From NCBI GenBank assembly GCA_028287545.1, contig JAQBPL010000016.1:1-11663 (forward strand): 11,663 nucleotides of DNA. Direction: 5' to 3'. Source of the DNA: Vulcanimicrobiota bacterium. Lineage in GTDB: Bacteria; Eremiobacterota; Eremiobacteria; Baltobacterales; Baltobacteraceae. The notes under the pieces were generated by a model. That model saw only the letters and a program-made list of their open reading frames with translations, ran no database searches and was not told the DNA's origin. Below are positions 6,318 to 11,663 of the stretch, in pieces (the first letter of the stretch is position 1; the number at the start of each line of letters is the position of its first letter). A program made the translations under genes and the position numbers.

Positions 6318-6866
6318 GTGCCCTCAGCTCTTCGATCTCGTCTAGCGGCGCTCGTTGCCGCCGTCCTGCTGGTCGCACCGGCGATCGCTTCCGCGCATCC
6401 AGGCGGCGACACGCAACCGGCCGCGCAGAACGCTGCGCTGCTTTCCTCCGTCGTCGCGCTGGGCGGCGGTGCCGATCACTTCAGCGCCGCGGCGTTCCGC
6501 CGCGCACTTTCCGCGCCTGCCGCAAACGAGGACCAAACGCTGCGCGCAGCGGTCGGGACGGCGATGGTCGACCGCTTCGACGACGTCTTCACGTACGTCG
6601 TCCTCGACGGCGTCGGCACGATGAAGCGCGGCGGCAATCCCCTCCCTGGGTCACCATCGACCGATGCCAAAGCGGTCGCCGCGGCGTTGTACCAGGCCGG
6701 GCTGCATGACGGCGTGTTCGACGTCGAGCACCTCTTTGACACCCTCTTCTCATCAGCAGTGCACAATCACGCGATGGTCGCGGTCGGGCGCAAGTACGGC
6801 GCCGGCGGCGAGACCGCATACCATCTCGTCTTGGGCCGGCTCGTTCAGGATCTCGGAAAACCGTGA
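6318..6866 (+). CDS. Secreted protein of unknown function
   Basis: A 182-residue protein that I do not recognise. A signal peptide is clear (arginine-containing start, hydrophobic about 9-24, ending ASAHPGG), so the product is periplasmic. The mature chain is mostly Ala-rich predicted helix with no Cys and no transmembrane segment; the most distinctive stretch is GVFDVEHLFDTLFSSAVHNHAMVAVGRKYG, with HNH and Met residues that could bind a metal. GTG 6318 is chosen because CGGAGG lies 4 bases upstream and because it places the signal peptide at the very N-terminus; it is 13 bases after the stop of the Met-rich gene, so both are probably one transcript under the BlaI-type operator. The metal link rests on context only. 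Confidence 0.75.
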   Translation: MPSALRSRLAALVAAVLLVAPAIASAHPGGDTQPAAQNAALLSSVVALGGGADHFSAAAFRRALSAPAANEDQTLRAAVGTAMVDRFDDVFTYVVLDGVGTMKRGGNPLPGSPSTDAKAVAAALYQAGLHDGVFDVEHLFDTLFSSAVHNHAMVAVGRKYGAGGETAYHLVLGRLVQDLGKP

Positions 6867-6947
6867 CGTGCACGCAGGGCCCTCCTCCCTTTAGCGCCGT
6901 CGGCTCGTAAGCGTCGCGTAAGTTTGACGCCGTACCATCGGCTATAC

Positions 6948-7136
6948 ATGGACGTGCGATTTTGCCTCTGCGGGCACACGGATCAAAGTCACGACGAACG
7001 CGGCGGATGTCGGGTTCCAGCGCCTGGGACGAGACAATCGTGCCGGTGCCGCCTCGATCGCGGATCCGTTCGTCGCGGCGAGGACCACTACGAGCGGGTC
7101 GCGGCCCAGGTCCGGCTGCCGCGCATCCCTTCGTGA
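6948..7136 (+). CDS. Cys/His-rich mini-protein, probable zinc-binding
   Basis: A 62-residue cytoplasmic protein without a signal peptide. The N-terminal half reads CLCGH (6-10), His15, Cys21, then CRC (32-34); five Cys and two His in 30 residues suggest one compact zinc site, similar to small CxCGHxxxxH...CxC proteins often predicted in actinobacterial and related genomes. The rest is charged and Arg-rich. The ATG at 6948 is the first good start; the frame is open to a TTG at 6924. No Shine-Dalgarno sequence is evident. It precedes the DUF411 remnant in the same frame with a TGA between, but the sequences are unrelated. Function unknown. Confidence 0.6.
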   Translation: MDVRFCLCGHTDQSHDERGGCRVPAPGTRQSCRCRLDRGSVRRGEDHYERVAAQVRLPRIPS

Positions 7137-7145
7137 ACTAAGCCC

Positions 7146-7373
7146 CTGACCGATGCCAACGCCGGCTGCCACACCTCGCTCGTCGGCGGTTACGTCGTCG
7201 AAGGTCACGTGCCGCTGGATGTTGTTGCACGGCTTCTGCGCGAACTGCCGCGCATCCGCGGGATCGCGGCACCGGGGATGCCGTCGGGGGTCCCGGGCAT
7301 GGAGGGCCCGCGCATCGGTCCGCTCGACATCATGACGCTCGAGCCGCATCCGCGGCTGTACGCTCGAGTCTAG
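7146..7373 (+). pseudogene. DUF411 metal-binding protein, C-terminal remnant
   Basis: Read in the frame ending at TAG 7371-7373, this stretch encodes 75 residues with clear DUF411 signatures: AGCHTSLVGGYVVEGHVP, then RLLRELPRIRGIAAPGMPSG, then PGMEGP and a final LDIMTLEP block. DUF411 proteins are normally ~140-160 residues, exported, with an N-terminal signal peptide and a CGCC-type metal site. That half is absent: homology begins at about codon 7161, three codons follow an in-frame TGA (7134-7136), there is no start codon or ribosome binding site ahead of it, and I found no matching N-terminal half in the other two upstream frames. It is therefore a 5'-truncated relic. DUF411 genes commonly occur beside multicopper oxidases and copper pumps, so it fits the island's past content. 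It ends 2 bases from the convergent cytochrome gene. Confidence 0.8.
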
Positions 7374-7375
7374 AC

Positions 7376-8173
7376 CTAGAAGAAGCTCGACTGCCGCGGC
7401 GGGAAGCCGATTGCGCGATGCGGATCGAAGTGCGGTCGCGGGTGCCCAAGCACGAATGCTGCGACGTCGTACGCTTCCTGTTCGGTGAGCGTATTCGGTG
7501 GGGAGCCGAACGGCATCGCGTAGCGTACGAAGCGCGCCATCATGTTCACGTTGTTCATCCCCGCGCCGTCGTTGAACGAATGTGGTCCCCACAGCGGGGG
7601 AAAGGTGCCGGGCGTGCCCGCGCCGTCGGCGCCGTGACACACGACGCACTGCTTCGCGTACACCTGGGCGCCGGCGGTGGGTTCAGGCGAGTGCGGCGGA
7701 GCGAATGCGGGCGGAGCTTGTCCCGGCGGCCGTTCGCCGACCGGCGTTCCGCGGGACAGCCAGGCGACGTACGCCGTCAGCGCTTCCATCGCGCGGCTGG
7801 TATATGCCGGCGGTGTCCCGTTGACGCTGTAGAGGAAGCACTCTGCTATGCGGTCCTGCACCGCGATCATGCGTTTCGCGCGCGGGTTCCACTGCGGAAA
7901 GGCCGCATAGGTCCCCGTCAGCGCGAGCGCGTGCTGCCGCGTCCCCGCGTCGATGTGGCAATTTTCGCACGACATCGCCGCTCCGACGTTCTGGGGCAGC
8001 ATCGCGGGCGTGTGCTGCATCAACTCTCGGCCGTAGCGCAGGGTCTCCGCGTAGGCGCCGGTCGCGGTGGGCAGCGGCGCGGGGCTCTCGGATTGCTGGG
8101 CGGAGCCGGCCCGCGGCGCGCATGCGGCGAGCGCGGCGGCGATGAGCAGAACGGCGAGTATCGTGCGGATCAC
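7376..8173 (-). CDS. tsdA: Diheme c-type cytochrome, TsdA-like thiosulfate dehydrogenase
   Basis: A 265-residue exported cytochrome with two haem c sites: CENCH (69-73) and CVVCH (176-180). The order of motifs matches TsdA, which couples two thiosulfates to tetrathionate: SCENCHIDAGT, FPQWNPR, DRIAECFLYSVNG with Cys112 in the place of the unusual axial Cys ligand of haem 1, then GAQVYAKQCVVCHGADGAG, PPLWGPHSFNDGAGM and YAMPFG with Met220 as likely haem 2 ligand. The Lys that precedes this Met in Allochromatium TsdA is Ala here. The signal sequence ends in a lipobox (LAAC, Cys18), so the protein is probably a lipoprotein, unlike the soluble reference TsdA. GTG 8173 is the start that gives a complete signal sequence. 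It is divergent from csoR. TsdA-family call good; direction of catalysis (oxidation or tetrathionate reduction) cannot be told. Confidence 0.85.
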   Translation of the reverse strand: MIRTILAVLLIAAALAACAPRAGSAQQSESPAPLPTATGAYAETLRYGRELMQHTPAMLPQNVGAAMSCENCHIDAGTRQHALALTGTYAAFPQWNPRAKRMIAVQDRIAECFLYSVNGTPPAYTSRAMEALTAYVAWLSRGTPVGERPPGQAPPAFAPPHSPEPTAGAQVYAKQCVVCHGADGAGTPGTFPPLWGPHSFNDGAGMNNVNMMARFVRYAMPFGSPPNTLTEQEAYDVAAFVLGHPRPHFDPHRAIGFPPRQSSFF

Positions 8174-8218
8174 CGCGGGTCCCCAGAGGGCGTGTCGGGC
8201 GATCGAAGAGGAGTCACG

Positions 8219-8239
8219 GCCCGTTCATTATGCCCGTTC
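8219..8239 (-). promoter_or_regulatory. Probable tsdA promoter with direct repeat
   Basis: On the minus strand GAACGGGC-ATAAT-GAACGGGC forms an 8-base direct repeat flanking CATAAT, a 5/6 match to a -10 hexamer, about 50 bases before the cytochrome start. No good -35 is visible, so an activator binding the repeats is possible. Confidence 0.4.
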
Positions 8240-8255
8240 AGTGGGTCGACGGAGG

Positions 8256-8271
8256 CACCCCGGGTGGGGTA
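8256..8271. promoter_or_regulatory. csoR: CsoR-type operator, distal copy
   Basis: CACCCC-GGGT-GGGGTA has the ACCCC-N4-GGGGT form typical of CsoR/RcnR operators. It lies just upstream of the -10 of csoR and between the two divergent genes. Confidence 0.72.
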
Positions 8272-8272
8272 G

Positions 8273-8291
8273 ACACCCGGGGTGGGGGTGT
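8273..8291. promoter_or_regulatory. csoR: CsoR-type operator, proximal copy
   Basis: ACACCC-N7-GGGTGT, one base after the distal copy and 2 bases before the -10 TATAGT (8294-8299). Two G/C-tract dyads in tandem suggest two CsoR tetramers or graded repression. The -10 is only 10 bases from the ATG at 8310, so the transcript is nearly leaderless. Confidence 0.68.
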
Positions 8292-8309
8292 GGTATAGTC
8301 GCGCTCACG

Positions 8310-8615
8310 ATGGTGAAGAAGCATCCCGCGAAGACCAGCGGGCTCAACGGGGAGCGTAAAGCGGACGTTCTCAACCGCCTCAAGACGGTTCGCGGCATGA
8401 CCGACGGCATCGTCAAGATGGTGGATGAGGACGTGTACTGCGTACAGGTCCTCAAACAGATCTCGGCAGCCCGCGCGGGACTCGACCGCGCGGCGCGCAT
8501 CATGCTCGAGAACCATTTTTCCACGTGCTTCGTCGAAGCGGTCAAGGCCGGCGACGCCGGCGACGCCGTTGCCGAGCTGATGGAGACGCTCAACTTCCAG
8601 CGCGAGCTGATCTGA
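8310..8615 (+). CDS. csoR: CsoR-family copper-sensing repressor
   Basis: A 101-residue all-helical DUF156 protein. The family pattern is complete: LNRLKTVRGMTDGIVKMVDEDVYC, LKQISAARAGLDRAARIMLENHFSTC and an acidic C-terminal helix. Cys44, His69 and Cys73 form the C-H-C triad that binds Cu(I) and releases the repressor from DNA; the His separates it from the persulfide sensor CstR, which lacks it, and there is no N-terminal His as in RcnR. The ATG at 8310 is 10 bases from the -10 TATAGT and has no Shine-Dalgarno sequence, suggesting leaderless translation. Its TGA overlaps the ATG of the permease, so both are translated together. Autoregulation through the tandem operators at 8256-8291 is very likely; control of the divergent cytochrome is possible. 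Confidence 0.93.
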   Translation: MVKKHPAKTSGLNGERKADVLNRLKTVRGMTDGIVKMVDEDVYCVQVLKQISAARAGLDRAARIMLENHFSTCFVEAVKAGDAGDAVAELMETLNFQRELI

Positions 8616-9739
8616 TGCTGCTGGCGAAACTCGGCGAAGCCTTGATGCTCGCGCTCGGTATGGCGTGGCAGGTCGGCTGGAGCCTCATCCTCGGCTTCAC
8701 GCTCTCGGGCGCCGTGCAGGCATTGGTCTCGAAAGAGCAGATGCAGCGCGTTCTGGGCCGCGACGGCGTGCGAGAAATCGCGCTCGCCACCGGGTTCGGC
8801 GCGGCGAGCTCGTCGTGTTCCTACGCGGCGGCGGCGATGAGCAAGACGCTCTTCAAGAAAGGCGCCGCTCTCGTCCCGAGTCTGGCGTTTCTCTTTGCGT
8901 CGACCAACCTCGTGCTCGAGCTGGGTATCATCCTTTGGCTGCTGATGGGCTGGCAGTTCACGGTCGCGGAATGGATCGGCGGTCTGGTCCTCATCGCGAT
9001 CATGACGGTGCTGGTCAAGCTCACCTATCCGAAGGCGCTCGTCGAAGAAGCGCGGCGCCGCGTCGACGACGCGACCGGTCACGACCATGGCTCGATGGAA
9101 GGATCGGGCGCTTCGCTCACGGAGCGGCTGCGCGATCCCGGCACGCGCGTCGCCATCGCGCAGAACGCCGTGATGGACTTCTCGATGCTGTGGAAGGATC
9201 TGCTCGGCGGATTTCTCATCGCCGGCGCGCTCGCGGCGTTCGTGCCGGACGGAGCATGGAAGGCGCTGTTCTTGACCGGCGCACCGGCCGGCGTGCAGCT
9301 CGTCGGCAACGCCGTCGTCGGCCCGCTCATCGCGATCTTCTCGTTCGTGTGCTCGATCGGCAACGTGCCGCTCGCGGCCGTCTTGTGGGCCAGCGGGATC
9401 TCGTTCGGCGGCGTGCTCGCGTTCTTGTACGCGGACCTCATCATCCTGCCGCTGCTCGACGTCTACCGCAAGTACTACGGCGTGCGCATGATGCTCTACA
9501 TCTTCGCCGTGTTCTTCACGACGATGGTCCTCTCGGCGATCGTCATGGACGCAGCGTTCTCGGCGCTGCATCTCGTGCCCAAGCCGAACCCGAATATCCG
9601 CCACGACTTGACGATGTTCTCGTTCAACTACACGTTCTGGCTCAACCTCGCGTTCGGCGCGCTCGCGCTGTACCTCTGGCGGCTCAACGCAAAGAATCCG
9701 ATGGAACACGGCTGCCATGCCGGGCACGAGCCGGCCTAG
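8615..9739 (+). CDS. SO_0444/ArsP-type permease, likely metal efflux
   Basis: A 374-residue COG0701 permease with about 8-10 membrane segments in two halves. The first half carries GFGAASSSCSYAAAAMSKTL (60-79, Cys68) and the second FSFVCSIGNVPLAAVLW (242-258, Cys246): the paired Cys-bearing helices that define this group, which contains ArsP organoarsenical exporters and SO_0444-type putative Cu/Zn exporters. A hydrophilic central loop (about 139-185) contains HDHGSM, and the tail ends MEHGCHAGHEPA, both potential metal ligands. Its ATG overlaps the csoR stop as TGATG, so expression should follow copper through CsoR. That context favours Cu or Zn export over arsenic. The substrate is inferred, the family is clear. 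Confidence 0.88.
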   Translation: MLLAKLGEALMLALGMAWQVGWSLILGFTLSGAVQALVSKEQMQRVLGRDGVREIALATGFGAASSSCSYAAAAMSKTLFKKGAALVPSLAFLFASTNLVLELGIILWLLMGWQFTVAEWIGGLVLIAIMTVLVKLTYPKALVEEARRRVDDATGHDHGSMEGSGASLTERLRDPGTRVAIAQNAVMDFSMLWKDLLGGFLIAGALAAFVPDGAWKALFLTGAPAGVQLVGNAVVGPLIAIFSFVCSIGNVPLAAVLWASGISFGGVLAFLYADLIILPLLDVYRKYYGVRMMLYIFAVFFTTMVLSAIVMDAAFSALHLVPKPNPNIRHDLTMFSFNYTFWLNLAFGALALYLWRLNAKNPMEHGCHAGHEPA

Positions 9740-9748
9740 CGAGCCCCC

Positions 9749-9777
9749 TTGACAGCCCGCCGCGCTTCGCCTATAAA
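9749..9777 (+). promoter_or_regulatory. Near-consensus sigma70 promoter of the ArsR operon
   Basis: TTGACA (9749-9754), a 17-base spacer and TATAAA (9772-9777) form the best promoter in the window. The ATG at 9789 is 11 bases from the -10, so transcription should start about 5 bases before it: an essentially leaderless message. Confidence 0.88.
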
Positions 9778-9788
9778 CGTATAACCAA

Positions 9789-10115
9789 ATGGTGAACAAT
9801 CAAACGCAGCTCGACGCGGTGTTCTCAGCGTTCGCCGATCCGACGCGACGGCGCATCGTGGAAAAACTTGCGCGTCGTGCCCTCACCGTCGGCGAGATCG
9901 CGGCGGGGTTCTCGATCTCCCAGCCGGCGATCTCCAAACACGTCAAGATATTGGAAGAATCGGGATTGCTGGTCCGCGAGGTCGTCGGGCGAATGCATCA
10001 CTGCAGGCTCGATCCGAAGGCGATGCGCGCTGCCGCGACGTGGATGGAGCGGCAACAGCACTACTGGAGCGCGGCGCTCGACAACCTCGACCAATACCTG
10101 GAAAGGGAGAGATGA
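9789..10115 (+). CDS. ArsR-family transcriptional regulator
   Basis: A 108-residue winged-helix protein. It opens LDAVFSAFADPTRRRIVEKLAR, the signature of ArsR-type regulators, then ALTVGEIAAGFSISQPAISKHVKILEESGLLVRE, the helix-turn-helix, and a wing with VGRMHHCRLDP. The ELCVCDL-type Cys pair of ArsR/SmtB metal sensors is missing; the only Cys is in HHC of the wing. This places it in the non-metal subgroup (SdpR-like) that is typically paired with AHSA1 proteins, as it is here. Its stop overlaps the next start as ATGATGA. It has its own strong promoter with almost no leader, and is probably autoregulated, although no clear dyad is visible. Family certain; effector unknown. Confidence 0.93.
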   Translation: MVNNQTQLDAVFSAFADPTRRRIVEKLARRALTVGEIAAGFSISQPAISKHVKILEESGLLVREVVGRMHHCRLDPKAMRAAATWMERQQHYWSAALDNLDQYLERER

Positions 10116-10567
10116 TGAACGACACCAAGACGGCGGCTCCGCGCCTGGTCATCCGCCGCACGTTTGCGGCCCCCCGAGCGCGCGTGTACGCGGCGTGGAC
10201 GCAACCGGAGCAGATGCGCCAGTGGGCCGGCCCCGGCGGTTTCACCGTACCGGAGCTGGAGTCCGACCTGCGCGTCGGCGGCGCGTACCGCATGACGATG
10301 CAGAACCCGGACGGCGAACGTATGGCGGTGGGCGGCGTCTATCGCGAAGTGACGGCGCCGGAGCGCATTTCCTACACTTGGCGGTGGGAAGAAGATTCGC
10401 CGGATGAGGAGACCGACACGCTGGTGACGGTCGAGTTCCACGATCTCGGAGACGAGACCGAGCTGGTGCTCACGCACGAGCAGTTCGCGAGCGAAGAGTC
10501 GCGCGCGAATCACGAAGGCGGTTGGGATGCCGCGCTCGACAAGTTCGCGACCTTCTTGGCGGCCTGA
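10112..10567 (+). CDS. AHSA1/SRPBCC-domain protein
   Basis: A 151-residue single-domain protein of the AHSA1-like START/Bet v 1 fold. Recognisable are LVIRRTFAAPRARVYAAWTQPEQMRQW at the start, GGAYRMTMQNPDG in the middle, the GGVYREVTAPERISYTWRWEE strand block, and the final GGWDAALDKFATFLA helix. These proteins have a hydrophobic cavity; the bacterial stand-alone members have no agreed reaction. Two adjacent ATGs (10112 and 10115) follow GGGAGAG, so the first or second could be used. It overlaps the ArsR stop by 4 bases, making a coupled regulator/ligand-fold pair that is common in many bacteria. A link to the metal genes upstream is not evident. Confidence 0.92.
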   Translation: MMNDTKTAAPRLVIRRTFAAPRARVYAAWTQPEQMRQWAGPGGFTVPELESDLRVGGAYRMTMQNPDGERMAVGGVYREVTAPERISYTWRWEEDSPDEETDTLVTVEFHDLGDETELVLTHEQFASEESRANHEGGWDAALDKFATFLAA

Positions 10568-10575
10568 ACGCTGCA

Positions 10576-10875
10576 ATGTGCCGGAGCATCAAGACCCTCT
10601 TCAACTTCGAGCCTCCCGTCACCGAGGACGAGGTCCACGCAGCGTCGCTCCAGTTCGTGCGGAAGATCAGCGGCTTTGCGAAACCGTCGAAGGCGAATGA
10701 AGCCGCGTTCCTGGCGGCGGTTGAGGAAATAGGCGGGATCTCGAGCCGTCTCTTGCGTTCGCTCGAAACGAACGCGTCGCCGAAGAATCGAGAAGAAGAG
10801 GCGGCGAAGGCGAGAGCGAACGCGCGGACCCGCGGCTACACGACCTCGCGCGCCGCGCCCGAGTCGACGTCGTAG
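10576..10875 (+). CDS. DUF2277 family protein
   Basis: A 99-residue protein that matches DUF2277 nearly end to end: MCRSIKTLFNFEPPVTEDEV, SLQFVRKISGFAKPSKANEAAF and the Ala/Lys-rich KNREEEAAKARANA. The family is widespread and of unknown function; Cys2 and the helical rest are its constant parts. The ATG at 10576 is the family's normal start, 8 bases after the AHSA1 stop. The last ~14 residues (from RTRGYTTS on) go beyond the usual end and are read through the 3' end of the convergent carbonic anhydrase gene, with 40 bases of overlap; that tail is probably not functional. Confidence 0.9.
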   Translation: MCRSIKTLFNFEPPVTEDEVHAASLQFVRKISGFAKPSKANEAAFLAAVEEIGGISSRLLRSLETNASPKNREEEAAKARANARTRGYTTSRAAPESTS

Positions 10876-11336
10876 ACGAAGCCGCGCACGTGGTCGCGGT
10901 GCGGCAGGAACGGATGCTGCTTGATCCGCTCGATCGAGCGCCGCACGGATTCGTCGGGCTGGCTGAACGCACCGAACGCGTAGGGCGGCTCCTGCCCGAC
11001 CTCGCGGGCGATGCGTTCGCGGAACTCTTCTTCGCTCATCTGCTGCAGACCGCAGTTGGTGTGGTGCAGGAGCACGATCTCGCGCGTCTGCATGAAGCGC
11101 TGCGAGAGAACGAGCGAGCGGAGCACGTCGTCGGTCGCGATGCCGCCGGCGTTGCGGATGACGTGCGCGTCGCCTGGGTGCAGCCCGAAGATGCGAAACA
11201 TGTCCAGCCGCGAGTCCATGCACGCCACGATCGCCAGATGCCTCGCGGGGATGACCGAGCGGGGGCCGGGGAAGTCGGACTCGTGAGCCCTTGCTGCCTC
11301 GACGAGCTCGTCGATGACCGAAACATGTTCGTGCAC
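10836..11336 (-). CDS. Beta-class carbonic anhydrase, short CanA/Rv1284-like type
   Basis: A 166-residue enzyme interconverting CO2 and bicarbonate. The zinc ligands are Cys39, His92 and Cys95, seen in ACMDSR (38-43, with the Asp41/Arg43 dyad) and HHTNCG (91-96). HVIRNAGGIATDDVLRSL and the C-terminal DHVRGFVYDVDSG strand place it with the short mycobacterial Rv1284 type (~163 residues) rather than with longer Can/CynT proteins. The GTG start at 11336 puts a normal-length N-terminus ahead of the catalytic core; a TATAAG (11350 to 11345, minus strand) only 8 bases before it suggests a leaderless transcript. The 3' end overlaps DUF2277 convergently. Confidence 0.93.
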   Translation of the reverse strand: MHEHVSVIDELVEAARAHESDFPGPRSVIPARHLAIVACMDSRLDMFRIFGLHPGDAHVIRNAGGIATDDVLRSLVLSQRFMQTREIVLLHHTNCGLQQMSEEEFRERIAREVGQEPPYAFGAFSQPDESVRRSIERIKQHPFLPHRDHVRGFVYDVDSGAAREVV

Positions 11337-11344
11337 CCCGCTCT

Positions 11345-11350
11345 CTTATA
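11345..11350 (-). promoter_or_regulatory. Possible -10 of the carbonic anhydrase gene
   Basis: TATAAG on the minus strand, 8 bases before the GTG start. No convincing -35 is seen at 16-18 bases, so this is supported mainly by similarity to the other start-proximal -10 boxes in the window. Confidence 0.4.
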
Positions 11351-11431
11351 TGCGGCGGCAGCAGGCTCTTCCGAGGCTAGGCTGCTCAGCGGCGCGAAGG
11401 TACCGCCGTAGGGCGCCGAAGCCGATCGCTG

Positions 11432-11663
11432 ATGCAACGATCCCTCCTGGCCGCGCTCGCACTCCTGCTCGCCGTCGCGGTCGTTCCGTTTGCCGCGCCG
11501 GCCGATCCGCCGGTCCTGCGGCTGGGAATGACGACCGAGCCCGGTTCGCTCTCACCGCTCTTCGCGCTCGACGACTACACGAACGTCGTCGACCGGCTCG
11601 CGTTCGACGTGCTGCTGACGATCGGCGAGGACGGGCGCACGCTCATCCCGCGGCTCGCCGCCG
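11432..11663 (+). CDS. ABC transporter substrate-binding protein, family 5 (N-terminal part)
   Basis: The first 77 residues of a gene cut by the window end. A signal peptide (MQRSLLAALALLLAVAVVPFAAPA) precedes LRLGMTTEPGSLSPLFALDD and RLAFDVLLTIGEDGRTLIPRLA, the standard opening of SBP_bac_5 proteins that bind peptides, nickel or other solutes for an ABC importer. No Shine-Dalgarno sequence is visible before the ATG. The substrate cannot be told from this part. It is divergent from the carbonic anhydrase gene with a 95-base gap. Confidence 0.85.
   Translation, partial: MQRSLLAALALLLAVAVVPFAAPADPPVLRLGMTTEPGSLSPLFALDDYTNVVDRLAFDVLLTIGEDGRTLIPRLAA

Noticed and set aside
4778..6412. Very long open frame (about 540 codons) on the minus strand opposite the Met-rich gene
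   Set aside because: Its product is Arg/His/Val-rich low complexity typical of an antisense shadow in GC-rich DNA, with no domain; the plus strand has a signal peptide, conserved blocks and a ribosome binding site.
6924..6948. TTGACG...TATACA as a promoter for the Cys-rich mini-protein
   Set aside because: The spacer is only 13 bases and the -10 would overlap the ATG.
8551..8572. GCCGGCGAC direct repeat inside csoR
   Set aside because: It encodes a GDAGDA loop before the last helix and is explained by codon bias in GC-rich DNA.
8228..9799. Long minus-strand open frame opposite csoR and the permease
   Set aside because: Arg/Glu/His-rich shadow without motifs; both plus-strand genes there belong to clear families and it would cross the csoR operators and the ArsR promoter.

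Overview
The window is about 11.7 kb of GC-rich chromosomal DNA, densely coded. It reads as a copper and metal-handling accessory region followed by ordinary housekeeping genes. The host looks like a high-GC bacterium that exports Tat and lipoprotein substrates. Gene texture and the leaderless-looking promoters would suit a poorly cultured lineage such as Eremiobacterota/WPS-2, but that is a guess. I see no tRNA, rRNA, CRISPR array, insertion sequence or integrase, and no gene-free stretch longer than about 180 bases.

Region 1 (59-3685) is a divergent copper module. To the left run a Tat-exported, Met-rich multicopper oxidase and an MntP-like efflux pump. To the right run a BlaI/CopY-type repressor and a membrane M56 (BlaR1-like) metallopeptidase. 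The 180-bp divergent gap carries a dyad, CGTACTA-N7-TAGTATG. Almost the same dyad occurs once more at 4739-4759, just before a large Met/His-rich exported protein. This links the two loci into one likely BlaI-controlled regulon.

Region 2 (3697-6866) starts with a MarR-type regulator whose promoter has a perfect inverted repeat filling the -35/-10 spacer. It is overlapped by a small secreted protein. The Met-rich, probably outer-membrane protein follows, under the BlaI-type dyad, and then a secreted protein of unknown function.

Region 3 (6948-7373) is a scar zone. It holds a 62-residue Cys/His-rich mini-protein and the headless C-terminal half of a DUF411 metal-binding protein.

Region 4 (7376-9739) is a second divergent pair. 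A diheme TsdA-like cytochrome lipoprotein faces a CsoR copper-sensor gene translationally coupled to an SO_0444/ArsP-type permease. Two tandem CsoR-like operators sit on the csoR promoter.

Region 5 (9749-11663) holds an ArsR regulator with an AHSA1/SRPBCC protein, DUF2277, a convergent beta-carbonic anhydrase, and the start of a family-5 ABC substrate-binding protein.

Taken together, oxidation (multicopper oxidase), periplasmic or outer-membrane binding (Met-rich proteins) and export (permease, MntP-like pump) of metal appear to be run by at least three local regulators: BlaI/M56, MarR and CsoR. The least explained part is the BlaI/M56 pair without a recognisable ligand domain, tied by a shared operator to an uncharacterised Met-rich protein.
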